Notes: a model not told the origin generated them from the sequence alone. DNA of 32,643 bases from Candidatus Adlerbacteria bacterium (GCA_903851045.1 CAINNF010000015.1:1-32643), one strand, 5' to 3'. Counted from the stretch's first letter, positions 22,156 through 29,327 are shown. Numbers and translations: made by a program.

Positions 22156-24696
22156 CTATCCGTCGATATGGTCGAGAAACCGCTTTTTGAGAGACTCGAC
22201 GAGCAAGAGGTATGTGGACACCAATATAATGAGAACGACGAAGTAGATGGCGGGAGGGGCAACGAAGCCTAGGTCAGCGCCGATACGTGTAAATGGAATG
22301 AGAACCGCGAGTGCGACTATCCCGAGACAGGATATAAGCAACCAGCGGCTCGGTCGGCTCCGAAAGAAGGGGGTGCGCGAGGTGCGGATAACGAACACCA
22401 CCAACACCTCGGTCATCACCGACTCGATGAACCATCCCGTCTGAAAGAGCGCGCCATGCGACGCGAAGCTCCCGGCACCGTAGTACATCTGGATGATGAA
22501 GAACATCGCACCGAAGGTGAGAAAGTCGTAGAGCGAACTGACGGGCCCGAAGAAGATCATGTACTTACGAATGAAGTCGATGTTCCAGTGGCGCGGCTTC
22601 ACGAGCGCTTCGCGGTCGACGTTGTCGGTCGGGATACTAAGCTGCGAGAGGTCGTACACACCGTTGGTGACCAGGATCTGTACCGGCAACATCGGCAAGA
22701 ACGGGAGGATGAACGACGCACCCGCTGCGGAGAACATGTTACCGAAGTTCGAGCTCGTACCCATGAGAATATACTTGAGCGTGTTACTGAACGTGCGTCT
22801 CCCCTCTCGGATACCCTCACAGATGACATCGAGACCTTGGTCGAGCAACACGATCGACGCCGCCTCCTTCGCCACGTCGACGGCTGTATTGACCGAGATA
22901 CCAACGTCGGCACCACGCAGCGCCGTGATGTCGTTGATACCGTCGCCCATGAATCCGACCACGTGACCGTGCGAGCGAAGTATCTTGATGATGCGGAGCT
23001 TGTTGTCGGGCGTGAGACGCGCGAAGATGTTGTGGCTGATGACGACATCTTTGAGCTGCTCGTCAGTGAGCGTGTCGATCTCGGAACCGATGATGACACC
23101 CGTCACCTTCATGCCGACCTCTTCGCATATCTTTCGAGTGACCAGTTCGTTGTCGCCAGTCACGATCTTTACGTCGACATGCAGGTCATTGAGGTCATCG
23201 AGCGCAAGCTTCGCGCCTTTTTTCGGCACGTCTAGGAACGTCACATACCCAAGGAGTGTGAGATCGTGGACATCGTCCCACGAGTACGCACCCTTCTTCT
23301 CGACCACTCGGGATGCGACCACCGCAACCCGTAGACCATCCGTATTGAAAGCGGTGAACTTCGCCGCCAGTGACGCGGTATCTTCGGAAACGCTATGGGA
23401 AAGCATGAAATCCGGCGCGCCTTTTACGATGAGCGTGCGCACACCGCCCTCTTCGACGACACAGAACATCGCTTTGTTGTCGAAATCGAACGGCTCTTCG
23501 TCGATCTTGACCACCGAGTCGCTTGGTTTGATGTTCTCCTGCCGTGCGTACTTCCATAGCGCCGCGTCGATGCCGTTCCCGACGATATGATTGTGAGCCA
23601 TCGCTTCGTTGGCGTTGAGCGCCGCGATGAGCACCTCTTTGTCGCGCTGGTCTAAGAGATTCGCATACTCCATAAGCGTGATGTTATCTTCGGTGAGCGT
23701 GCCAGTCTTGTCGGTACACAGCACGTCCATGTTGCCGAGATTCTCTATCGCAATAAGCTGCTTGGCGACAACCTTCTTTTTGGCGAGCTTCCCTGCGCCG
23801 TGCGCGAGACTAATGGTCACGATAACGGGCAGAAGTTCGGGAGTAAGCCCCACGGCGATCGCAAGCGCGAAGAGCAGCGATTCCAGGAGCGCATGCCCGA
23901 GCGCGAAGTTGATGATGAAGATACCGATACACAGGATGATGATCGTCCGCACCAACAGGTTGCCGAAACTAATCAGCCCTTTTTCGAACTCGGTCTGTGG
24001 CTTTGTGAAGGCGGCGCTCTTAGCTATCTTGCCGAACTCGGTATCCTTACCGATCGCGAGTACGACCCCCTTACCGGTGCCGTTGTCGACCGAGGTGCCC
24101 ATGAACACTTGGTTTGACATCTCGGAGAGACCATGGGGAGAGGTGCCGAGCACCTGCGCGGTCTTGAAGGTCGTCTTAGATTCGCCCGTCAGCGCCGACT
24201 CATTCATCTGCAGGTCGTTGACCGCGATGAGTCGCAGGTCCGCGGGCGCGATGTCTCCACGCGAGAGGAGGATGATGTCGCCAATGGTAACGTCCGACAC
24301 TGGCACCTGCTCACGGGTACCGTTTCGTAAGACGAACGTCGTAGCGGAGATACGCTTCAAGAGCGCTTCGACGGTGCGCTCCGCTCCATACTCGTTCCAA
24401 AACCCGAGCACGACGCTTAGGAGTATCATCGCGAAGATGTAGTACGAACTGATGTGTTGTCCAAGCAGATACGCGATTGTGGTTGCGCTCGCGAGGATGA
24501 GTATGAGCGGGTTGCCGGTCAATTGTCGAAACAAGATCCCGAATAGGGAGACGGAGTGGCGGTCAAGCATGTTCGATCCGTAGAGTTCGCGGCGCTGCGC
24601 GACCTCGGACGCCGTAAGTCCGGTCGCCCGCGTATCGACACGTTGCAATATGTCGTCTATGGAGAGACATTCCGGCTGCACGATATTTGATAGCAT
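22156..24696 (-). CDS. mgtA: P-type ATPase, magnesium-importing type (MgtA/MgtB-like)
   Basis: The protein has 846 residues, full length for a P3B ATPase. N-terminal soluble region, then TM helices; TGES of the actuator domain (170-173), GLTPELLP in TM4 (283-290), phosphorylated Asp329 in CTDKTGTLT, the KGAP nucleotide loop, TGD and GDGIND hinge, then VTNGVYDLSQLSIPTDNVD in TM6 and a C-terminal helix bundle. The TM4 and TM6 motifs fit the Mg2+ group rather than Ca2+ or heavy-metal pumps. It starts 6 nt after an extended -10 (TGC-TACAAT), so the mRNA is leaderless and has no room for an Mg2+ riboswitch unless transcription enters from the RNA gene upstream. Confidence 0.93.
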   Translation of the reverse strand: MLSNIVQPECLSIDDILQRVDTRATGLTASEVAQRRELYGSNMLDRHSVSLFGILFRQLTGNPLILILASATTIAYLLGQHISSYYIFAMILLSVVLGFWNEYGAERTVEALLKRISATTFVLRNGTREQVPVSDVTIGDIILLSRGDIAPADLRLIAVNDLQMNESALTGESKTTFKTAQVLGTSPHGLSEMSNQVFMGTSVDNGTGKGVVLAIGKDTEFGKIAKSAAFTKPQTEFEKGLISFGNLLVRTIIILCIGIFIINFALGHALLESLLFALAIAVGLTPELLPVIVTISLAHGAGKLAKKKVVAKQLIAIENLGNMDVLCTDKTGTLTEDNITLMEYANLLDQRDKEVLIAALNANEAMAHNHIVGNGIDAALWKYARQENIKPSDSVVKIDEEPFDFDNKAMFCVVEEGGVRTLIVKGAPDFMLSHSVSEDTASLAAKFTAFNTDGLRVAVVASRVVEKKGAYSWDDVHDLTLLGYVTFLDVPKKGAKLALDDLNDLHVDVKIVTGDNELVTRKICEEVGMKVTGVIIGSEIDTLTDEQLKDVVISHNIFARLTPDNKLRIIKILRSHGHVVGFMGDGINDITALRGADVGISVNTAVDVAKEAASIVLLDQGLDVICEGIREGRRTFSNTLKYILMGTSSNFGNMFSAAGASFILPFLPMLPVQILVTNGVYDLSQLSIPTDNVDREALVKPRHWNIDFIRKYMIFFGPVSSLYDFLTFGAMFFIIQMYYGAGSFASHGALFQTGWFIESVMTEVLVVFVIRTSRTPFFRSRPSRWLLISCLGIVALAVLIPFTRIGADLGFVAPPAIYFVVLIILVSTYLLLVESLKKRFLDHIDG

Positions 24697-24702
24697 ACCG
24701 AT

Positions 24703-24708
24703 ATTGTA
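24703..24708 (-). promoter_or_regulatory. Promoter -10 of mgtA
   Basis: TACAAT on the minus strand, preceded by TGC, ends 6 nt before the ATG. No -35 is visible. Confidence 0.6.
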
Positions 24709-24773
24709 GCAAGAAAAAGAGTGCCTTGGTTGCGTGCACCGTCAGAAACGATGGGTGTTGGACCCCCACACGT

Positions 24774-24805
24774 AAAAAGGTCCCGCACCTAGGAGATGCA
24801 GGACC
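24774..24805 (-). terminator. Rho-independent terminator of the noncoding RNA
   Basis: On the minus strand GGTCCTGCATCT pairs with AGGTGCGGGACC (12 bp, with G-U pairs, 3-nt loop) and is followed by TTTTT. The plus side has no T-run. Confidence 0.88.
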
Positions 24806-24880
24806 TGATTGAACGTACGAAAAGAAAGGAAAGGAAGCCACTCGGGGAGGAGCCGAACATGTCGAGCGGGGCGGGTAACC

Positions 24881-24907
24881 CGTCTCAGCTCGTCTCAGCT
24901 CGTCTCA
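24881..24907. repeat. Short tandem repeat inside the noncoding RNA
   Basis: CGTCTCAGCT is repeated 2.7 times in direct tandem. In the RNA it reads GAGACGAGCU units, inside the domain closed by the 11-bp long-range stem. Confidence 0.9.
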
Positions 24908-25085
24908 AAACTCACCCGAGTGGCTACCGAAGGCGGCTTAGTTGGCGAAGACGGTTGCGCGGGCCATCCGTTCGCCGTTCCAAGCTTTTAGTGCATAGCC
25001 TTTTCGATACTGCCTTGCTCTGCGGGTGGAGCTCGGCAGACCTACTTCGACCTTGCACTGCCCTCGGTTCTGTGCAACTGACTAA

Positions 25086-25113
25086 AGTATAGCGAAGTTC
25101 GCCTAGAAGTCAA
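25086..25113 (-). promoter_or_regulatory. Promoter of the noncoding RNA
   Basis: TTGACT (25113-25108) and TATACT (25091-25086) are 16 nt apart on the minus strand. The predicted start is an A near 25079. The -35 lies inside the last codons of the 67-residue gene. Confidence 0.8.
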
Positions 25114-25306
25114 TACCCTGGAAATCTGCTAGGGTACATGAAAAACGTCCAGTCTCGCTAATCTCCACCTCAGTCCCGACCATATATGGTCGACGCTCAA
25201 GTGAGTACGACCGGTACATCTCGACCGCCACACTCGTTACACGTAAGCGCTCTCTCAGTGCGTCGATCTCCCTGAGCAACCTTTTTACTTGTTGTGTAGG
25301 ATCCAT
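25103..25306 (-). CDS. Small soluble protein with N-terminal coiled coil, unknown
   Basis: The protein has 67 residues (MDPTQQVKRLLREIDALRER at the start). Residues 5-25 form a heptad-like helix, and a short beta-rich part follows. No family is recognised. GGAGG sits 6 nt before the ATG, and an extended -10 (TGG-TATACT, 25357-25352) gives a leader of about 39 nt. Its last codons contain the -35 of the downstream RNA gene. No terminator separates the two, so readthrough into the RNA is possible. Confidence 0.7.
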   Translation of the reverse strand: MDPTQQVKRLLREIDALRERLRVTSVAVEMYRSYSLERRPYMVGTEVEISETGRFSCTLADFQGIDF

Positions 25307-25351
25307 GTCTACCCTCCAGTGTCTGGTGTGGATAGTCTTGTAGCTGAAGAT

Positions 25352-25357
25352 AGTATA
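25352..25357 (-). promoter_or_regulatory. Promoter -10 of the 67-residue gene
   Basis: Extended -10 TGG-TATACT on the minus strand. Start near 25345, leader about 39 nt with a good Shine-Dalgarno. Confidence 0.55.
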
Positions 25358-25428
25358 CCACACGACAAAAAACATCACGTATCGCCTCAAGCATCTATCG
25401 TTCGGCCACGACCGAAGCGAGTATTGAT

Positions 25429-25457
25429 AAAAAAGCTGCCGGATTTCTCCGACAGCT
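25429..25457 (-). terminator. Rho-independent terminator downstream of the 59-residue gene
   Basis: On the minus strand AGCTGTCGGA pairs with TCCGGCAGCT around a GAAA loop, then TTTTTT. The stop of the 59-residue gene is 65 nt upstream. Confidence 0.85.
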
Positions 25458-25521
25458 GTCTACAGTAGACATGTGCTACCACCCGAAATGCGCGGCCACG
25501 TTGGTCACGGGCACATCCTCC

Positions 25522-25701
25522 TTATTTCGGCGACGTCAGGTTCGAAGCCGACCGCAGCCCGGTTGTCGCACAGATCGCCCGGGCGACGACAGTGTTACTC
25601 GCGATACAACCGAGCAGGTACCAACCAATCCACTGGTTCCAGACAGCATCGGTCAGGTCCAGCATCACCAGCAACTGCCTTTTTGTATGGTATGTATCCA
25701 T
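25522..25701 (-). CDS. Small protein with one hydrophobic helix, unknown
   Basis: The protein has 59 residues from ATG 25701. A Trp-rich hydrophobic stretch (WNQWIGWYLLGCIASNTVV) may insert in the membrane. An AAAGGAG lies 9 nt before this ATG; an alternative ATG at 25707 would be only 3 nt from it. No family is recognised. It lies 41 nt after the 97-residue gene with a terminator downstream, so the two may form one transcript. Confidence 0.5.
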   Translation of the reverse strand: MDTYHTKRQLLVMLDLTDAVWNQWIGWYLLGCIASNTVVARAICATTGLRSASNLTSPK

Positions 25702-25742
25702 TCGCATGTTCTCCTTTCTGAAAGAAACAGTGCCGTACAACG

Positions 25743-26036
25743 TTACGAGCGCTTCGAAGGGTCTGTTATCGAGCCACCACAGAACAACCGATTAACGTGT
25801 CCGGGCGGAAGACTCCTCGCCACTCGCACTAAAGAGCCAGCCTCTTGTCGCTTCCGCTCGAGGTCTCGCTCAGATGCCGTCTTCAGCCTGAGCTTGATCC
25901 ACACGAGCGGCACGAAAGCGATGGTCGAGACAGAGCCGCCGAGCAGAACCGCCAGTGCGAACGAATACCCGAAACACGGCAACAGAACCATCAGAACGAT
26001 CCAAAAAAGGACACCGATTTGTGCAATCCTACGCAT
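25743..26036 (-). CDS. Small membrane protein with two helices, unknown
   Basis: The protein has 97 residues. Two hydrophobic helices (about 7-25 and 28-48) are followed by a charged cytosolic tail (KTASERDLERKRQEAG). No family is recognised. GGAGG sits 7 nt before ATG, and the promoter TTGACG/TATACA at 26126-26099 gives a leader of about 56 nt that can form a CCCTT/AAGGG hairpin followed by CTTTTC. Confidence 0.65.
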   Translation of the reverse strand: MRRIAQIGVLFWIVLMVLLPCFGYSFALAVLLGGSVSTIAFVPLVWIKLRLKTASERDLERKRQEAGSLVRVARSLPPGHVNRLFCGGSITDPSKRS

Positions 26037-26098
26037 ATCACATCCTCCGTGTGAGTCGTTAAGAAAAGAGCACTTCCCTTACCCAAGGGCTACTTGTT

Positions 26099-26126
26099 TG
26101 TATATCATGGATATTTAATACGTCAA
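26099..26126 (-). promoter_or_regulatory. Promoter of the 97-residue gene
   Basis: TTGACG (26126-26121) and TATACA (26104-26099, with TGA in front) are 16 nt apart, directly after the MFS transporter stop codon. Confidence 0.75.
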
Positions 26127-26138
26127 GGTACGCGGTTG

Positions 26139-27374
26139 TTACGAACGAACGTGCGTGCCTCGCTGGATATGGAGTAACACGAAGGCTCCTGCGTACGTCA
26201 GTACCAGCCCTACTGCTAACATATATAACCCGGCAGAAAGGACGATCTTCTCTGGACTCAGCAGTCTGATGATACACAGAAAGAGACCGCCACCAATGAG
26301 ACGCCATACCCACAAAAAGAAGTCCCGGAGCAACATCGTCGCATAAAAATCCGTCTCTTTCCTGCCAATCTCCATCGAGTTGAGGTCGATTACGTGCGAC
26401 GATACGTTCATGACGGGCGAGATGATCCCGTCGGCGAGTGTATATACGACGAGCGCCGCAAAACTGAACGCGTACCCGAACCACACCGTCACAGCGACGA
26501 GACACAGGGTCGTGATGCCATAGATCTTGAGACGATTTGCGGGAGTCCGATACTGCGCGACGACGAGGATACAGACGGCGGAGAAGACAGCGAAGAACGT
26601 GTTGTAGATACCAACACGAAGGGCGGACCCAAGGATGAGCAAGACCACGAGCGGCGGGACCGTGACGCCCAGTATCTGCTGGATACCGTTTCCCATGGTA
26701 TATACCTGGGCAGCTTGGTTTCTAGTGTCGATGAAATAGTGCCGTACATCCGCCCACACTACAGGGTTGGGGCGATAGTCGCGAATACTCGAAAAACAAA
26801 AGAAGCCGAGCAAATAGACCGCGGGAGCGAACGTAAAAAGGAGTGTGTAAGTGCCAAGGTGCAACACCACACTCGAACACCAAATCAGGAGCGTTGCGGT
26901 CGCGGGTCCTGCGAGCGATAGTACCTGGTTGCCCGCGTTCAAGACCGACGAATAGTAGTCGCACTCATGGTCTTTGGTCTCGGAAAGCTCGAACGTGTTC
27001 ACGGTCAACCAGAACACGCCTTGACCCACGCCCCACAAGAACATCGCGCTGTACGCGTGCGCGACTGTCTCGGTACGCAGCAGGTACAATATCGCGAACC
27101 CGTTGAGCACGAAGCTCCACATGAACCCTTGTTTGATGTTCAGTCGCCATGTGGCAGCAAGAAACCCTGGGACACAAAACCCGATCATGATACCGGTATA
27201 CAAAATCATCGCTGCGATGACGTTCAGTGTGATGCTGGTGAACTTTTGATACAAAAATATCTGTGTGAACACGCCGACCATGCCACCGGTGAACGCATAG
27301 ATCCAGTACAAAAAGACGAGCGAACGTACCGACGGGCGCATTGCGAAAAAATGGTCGAGGACTTTACTGGACAT
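26139..27374 (-). CDS. Major facilitator superfamily transporter
   Basis: The protein has 411 residues with about twelve hydrophobic helices. The first part includes FTGGMVGVFTQIFLYQKFTS and LWGVGQGVFWLTVNTFELSE, which matches the central-pore helices and loops of a divergent MFS group common in CPR genomes. The substrate is unknown. ATG 27374 is preferred because TACTAT (27390-27385) ends 10 nt upstream; the 23 codons before it would cross this box and a terminator. It is a single gene in a run of small orphan genes on the same strand. Confidence 0.85.
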   Translation of the reverse strand: MSSKVLDHFFAMRPSVRSLVFLYWIYAFTGGMVGVFTQIFLYQKFTSITLNVIAAMILYTGIMIGFCVPGFLAATWRLNIKQGFMWSFVLNGFAILYLLRTETVAHAYSAMFLWGVGQGVFWLTVNTFELSETKDHECDYYSSVLNAGNQVLSLAGPATATLLIWCSSVVLHLGTYTLLFTFAPAVYLLGFFCFSSIRDYRPNPVVWADVRHYFIDTRNQAAQVYTMGNGIQQILGVTVPPLVVLLILGSALRVGIYNTFFAVFSAVCILVVAQYRTPANRLKIYGITTLCLVAVTVWFGYAFSFAALVVYTLADGIISPVMNVSSHVIDLNSMEIGRKETDFYATMLLRDFFLWVWRLIGGGLFLCIIRLLSPEKIVLSAGLYMLAVGLVLTYAGAFVLLHIQRGTHVRS

Positions 27375-27384
27375 ATATATCGAA

Positions 27385-27390
27385 ATAGTA
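27385..27390 (-). promoter_or_regulatory. Probable promoter -10 of the MFS gene
   Basis: TACTAT ends 10 nt before the ATG, which leaves a leader of only 3-4 nt. A TATATA closer to the ATG is an alternative. No -35 is visible. Confidence 0.45.
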
Positions 27391-27410
27391 CCCCACTCGC
27401 ACGAGTATGC

Positions 27411-27443
27411 AAAAAAGTGCCCCGTGATGCTACCACGGGGCAC
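27411..27443 (-). terminator. Rho-independent terminator of the 125-residue gene
   Basis: GTGCCCCGTG (27417-27426) pairs with CACGGGGCAC (27434-27443). On the minus strand TTTTTT follows. Confidence 0.9.
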
Positions 27444-27461
27444 AGGGTTTATAACAAAGGT

Positions 27462-27839
27462 TTACTTTATGTGCGACGAAGGCTCTTGTGCGACGCCGTT
27501 GTGTTCGTCAATGACGTCTGCGGTAAAGCAATGTATACCACGCACTCGTGGTACCGACACCTCGATGCTACCGGTGACGCTCGCTATACCAACGATCTGG
27601 GCCCGCACTACCCCACACTTCATCGGCACCTTGACCCACTGTCCGATAGCATACTGCCGCGATCGTTCAATCCGTGCGGACTGTTCCGCTATAATTCGAG
27701 GATCCCATAACGCTTCGGCTCTTTGCCTATTCGACAAATCGGCAAGAATCTTGCTACACGCTATGTCTGCCTGTTTTGGCAAGCCATGCTGGGATCGCAC
27801 GGCTCGCAAAGAAGGCATGTGGCCAGAGTATGCCGGCAT
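27462..27839 (-). CDS. Small soluble protein with probable beta-barrel end, unknown
   Basis: The protein has 125 residues from ATG 27839. The first half is helical and charged (SRQYAIGQWV precedes the second half). The second half alternates hydrophobic residues (CGVVRAQIVGIASVTGSIEV) like an SH3 barrel, similar in style to the 82-residue protein at 11561-11809 but without clear homology. The start at 27902 is rejected because it falls inside the -35 TTGACA. A GTGAGGA sits close to ATG 27839. The gene has its own promoter and terminator. Confidence 0.6.
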   Translation of the reverse strand: MPAYSGHMPSLRAVRSQHGLPKQADIACSKILADLSNRQRAEALWDPRIIAEQSARIERSRQYAIGQWVKVPMKCGVVRAQIVGIASVTGSIEVSVPRVRGIHCFTADVIDEHNGVAQEPSSHIK

Positions 27840-27873
27840 TTCCTCACATTCCTCACAAATACATCCGCAGTAA

Positions 27874-27902
27874 GCTTTACACAGAATCGGTCGGTGTGTC
27901 AA
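27874..27902 (-). promoter_or_regulatory. Promoter of the 125-residue gene
   Basis: TTGACA (27902-27897) is a perfect -35. The -10 is poor (TAAAGC 17 nt further, 27879-27874). Confidence 0.5.
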
Positions 27903-27928
27903 CTGCCCTTAACACAAAAAGTGTCTAT

Positions 27929-27956
27929 AAAAAGGGTCGCTGGTTTCCAGCGACCC
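27929..27956 (-). terminator. Rho-independent terminator of the 98-residue gene
   Basis: GGGTCGCTGG (27934-27943) and CCAGCGACCC (27947-27956) form a perfect 10-bp stem with a 3-nt loop. On the minus strand TTTTT follows. Confidence 0.9.
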
Positions 27957-27962
27957 TCAAGA

Positions 27963-28259
27963 TCACAAGCGCAGACCATGGTACCCCTCCCTCTGAGAGG
28001 TGCTGAAGGTGCGCGTTTTGTCATCGTAGTTGACGGCCATGGTCAGCGGGATACACAGCGCTCCGATAGCGGCGACGAGCACCGTGCACAGTCGCTGTGC
28101 CAGAGAATCGCCGTTCGCTATCGGCGCCGTCGCTACTTCTTCGTGAGTCAGTTGGAGTACGATACCGATACCGTCGGGCCGCGTCTCAGAAAAAGCGGTT
28201 CTGAGCGTTTCGGGTTTCGTGAGGTCGAACGGTATCTCTCGGCCGTTCAGTCGTGCCAT
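27963..28259 (-). CDS. Small protein with one membrane helix, unknown
   Basis: The protein has 98 residues from ATG 28259 (MARLNGREIPFDLTKPETL). A hydrophilic N-terminal half precedes a hydrophobic segment at about 68-88 (TVLVAAIGALCIPLTMAV) and a polar tail. No family is recognised. AAGGA sits 8 nt before the ATG. A TTGATC about 60 nt upstream could be its -35, with a poor -10. The terminator follows 6 nt after the stop. Confidence 0.6.
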   Translation of the reverse strand: MARLNGREIPFDLTKPETLRTAFSETRPDGIGIVLQLTHEEVATAPIANGDSLAQRLCTVLVAAIGALCIPLTMAVNYDDKTRTFSTSQREGYHGLRL

Positions 28260-28367
28260 GGGCAGCATCCTTTCGTGTCTGGTGGCACATCCAAAGCGCC
28301 ACCCCATAGATATACTCTTTGATGGATCAAAAGTCCACAGGACAGAGATCGCCTGGACACACGAAGA

Positions 28368-28399
28368 TAAAACCTGCCTCGACCGAGGTCGAAGCAGGT
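28368..28399 (-). terminator. Rho-independent terminator of the 123-residue gene
   Basis: ACCTGCCTCGAC (28372-28383) pairs with GTCGAAGCAGGT (28388-28399) with one G-U pair. On the minus strand TTTTA follows, so the T-run is short. Confidence 0.75.
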
Positions 28400-28434
28400 G
28401 GTGCCGAACCCAAGACCATCCAGAGATGACTCTC

Positions 28435-28806
28435 TCACTCCACCAGAGGCACGGTGCCTATGTTCAGCCGCAAACGCTTGAACAGACGAGAGAACACAGG
28501 TCGAGGAACCCACACGATCGTGCCACGTTTGCTCCAGTTGCAGGCTGTTATCTGCGCATACCAATCGTCCACATATTGTTGACACACCGCCCAACCGCAA
28601 AAAAGAAAGACACCGAGCGATACGCCGACACCTTGGATGATCGGAACCAGCACTCTTCGTACGAAAAACCAGGCGAACAGTATGCCGAGCAATTCACCGA
28701 CGCCAGACATCGAAAAGAAGAGCGTCATGCACAGGCGCACCCCCTCTTCAAAACCTCCGACCACCCCAGCGTCCGGAGCAAGACCGCATCCCATACGTCC
28801 CTCCAT
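28435..28806 (-). CDS. Small membrane protein with two helices, unknown
   Basis: The protein has 123 residues from ATG 28806. Two hydrophobic helices lie at about 27-50 and 54-75, followed by a basic tail (SRLFKRLRLN). No family is recognised. The start is uncertain: a TATAGT box ends 19 nt upstream, and a GTG at 28821 in frame is only 4 nt from it. There is no Shine-Dalgarno. Confidence 0.55.
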   Translation of the reverse strand: MEGRMGCGLAPDAGVVGGFEEGVRLCMTLFFSMSGVGELLGILFAWFFVRRVLVPIIQGVGVSLGVFLFCGWAVCQQYVDDWYAQITACNWSKRGTIVWVPRPVFSRLFKRLRLNIGTVPLVE

Positions 28807-28825
28807 CGTGTGTGCAGCCACATAC

Positions 28826-28831
28826 ACTATA
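28826..28831 (-). promoter_or_regulatory. Promoter -10 of the 123-residue gene
   Basis: TATAGT on the minus strand, giving a leader of about 12 nt. It lies 38 nt downstream of the gtrA-like gene's stop. Confidence 0.5.
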
Positions 28832-28869
28832 AGTCGCGCACGACCACGAATGCAAGCGGACCTTGTTGA

Positions 28870-29283
28870 TCAGTGCAATCCTGCCACTTTGAAATTCCAG
28901 TGCAGATTAAGCAGGTAGTTGAAGATACCAACACCACCTGCGACGAGTACTCGTGCGACTAGGTATGGCAGCCCAACATACTGCACCAACAAAACGACCC
29001 CAGTCGTGGTGAGCGCCATACCGACCAGCGCAATAATGAAAAAATGGGCGTATCCTCTGTGCCATGAGCGCATGGTCCGTGTGAATACTACTTCTCTACT
29101 GATCGTATAATTGATGCTGACGCCGATAAGGAACGAGATTGGAGTCGCAACATAGTATGCAACATGCGCAAAGGTGGTGAGCGAATATAGCAAGCCAAGA
29201 TCGAGCGCGAACGTCCCGACACCAACGCAACCATACCGCAAGAAACGTCGTAAACCTTTCTGGGTTATCTTCCCGTAGAACAT
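28870..29283 (-). CDS. GtrA family membrane protein
   Basis: The protein has 137 residues, the usual size, with four helices. RRFLRYGCVGVGTFALDLGLLYSL is the first GtrA segment, ISFLIGVSINYTISREVVF the conserved N-Y/F motif before the loop, and VGIFNYLLNLHWNFK the final repeat of the N-F/Y...W-F motif. GtrA proteins help flip polyprenyl-linked sugars or bind them in cell-wall glycosylation. The start fits the family and lies 6 nt after TATACT (leaderless). It is a single gene with no strong terminator of its own. Confidence 0.9.
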   Translation of the reverse strand: MFYGKITQKGLRRFLRYGCVGVGTFALDLGLLYSLTTFAHVAYYVATPISFLIGVSINYTISREVVFTRTMRSWHRGYAHFFIIALVGMALTTTGVVLLVQYVGLPYLVARVLVAGGVGIFNYLLNLHWNFKVAGLH

Positions 29284-29289
29284 ACGACT

Positions 29290-29295
29290 AGTATA
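29290..29295 (-). promoter_or_regulatory. Promoter -10 of the gtrA-like gene
   Basis: TATACT ends 6 nt before ATG; the whole box-to-start stretch matches that of the TMEM175 gene but for one base. Confidence 0.65.
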
Positions 29296-29327
29296 TATCG
29301 AGCGACACACATCGTGGCACACATATG

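Larger units (their letters stand above)
24774..25079 (-). ncRNA. Structured noncoding RNA of about 305 nt, family not identified
   Basis: A consensus promoter and a strong terminator enclose about 305 nt with no convincing ORF on the minus strand. Predicted pairing on that strand includes a 5' hairpin TTGCAC/GTGCAA (about 25054-25078), a GGCGAA/TTCGCC hairpin (about 24945-24975) with an inner CGG/CCG stem, and a long-range stem AGCCACTCGGG/CCCGAGTGGCT (24915-24925 with 24837-24847) that closes an 80-nt domain with a 10-nt tandem repeat. The size fits RNase P RNA or tmRNA. I find no GAGGAAAGUCC core of RNase P in the right order, and no tmRNA ends or tag ORF. It lies between a 67-residue gene and mgtA on the same strand. 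RNA gene status is well supported; identity is open. Confidence 0.65.

Noticed and set aside
24881-24907. CRISPR-like or mobile repeat
   Set aside because: Only 2.7 copies of a 10-nt unit without spacers, inside a structured RNA.
24774-25079. RNase P RNA identity for the noncoding RNA
   Set aside because: Words like CTCCACCCG...AGCAAGGC, GATGGCCCGCGCAA and ACAGAACC recall RNase P RNA, but their order is reversed relative to it and the conserved GAGGAAAGUCC core is missing. Not excluded for a very divergent form.
24774-25079. Mg2+ (M-box) riboswitch for mgtA
   Set aside because: The M-box conserved sequence is not visible, and mgtA has its own -10 box 6 nt before its start codon, downstream of the RNA's terminator.
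25471-26118. A 215-codon open frame on the plus strand
   Set aside because: It runs antisense to two minus-strand genes that have promoters and Shine-Dalgarno sites. Its residues are Arg/Ser/Thr/Pro-rich without any domain, and it has no ribosome-binding site.
25429-28399. Hairpins after the small genes as integron attC sites
   Set aside because: They differ in sequence, lack the attC core boxes and are followed by T-runs on the coding strand, so they are ordinary terminators.
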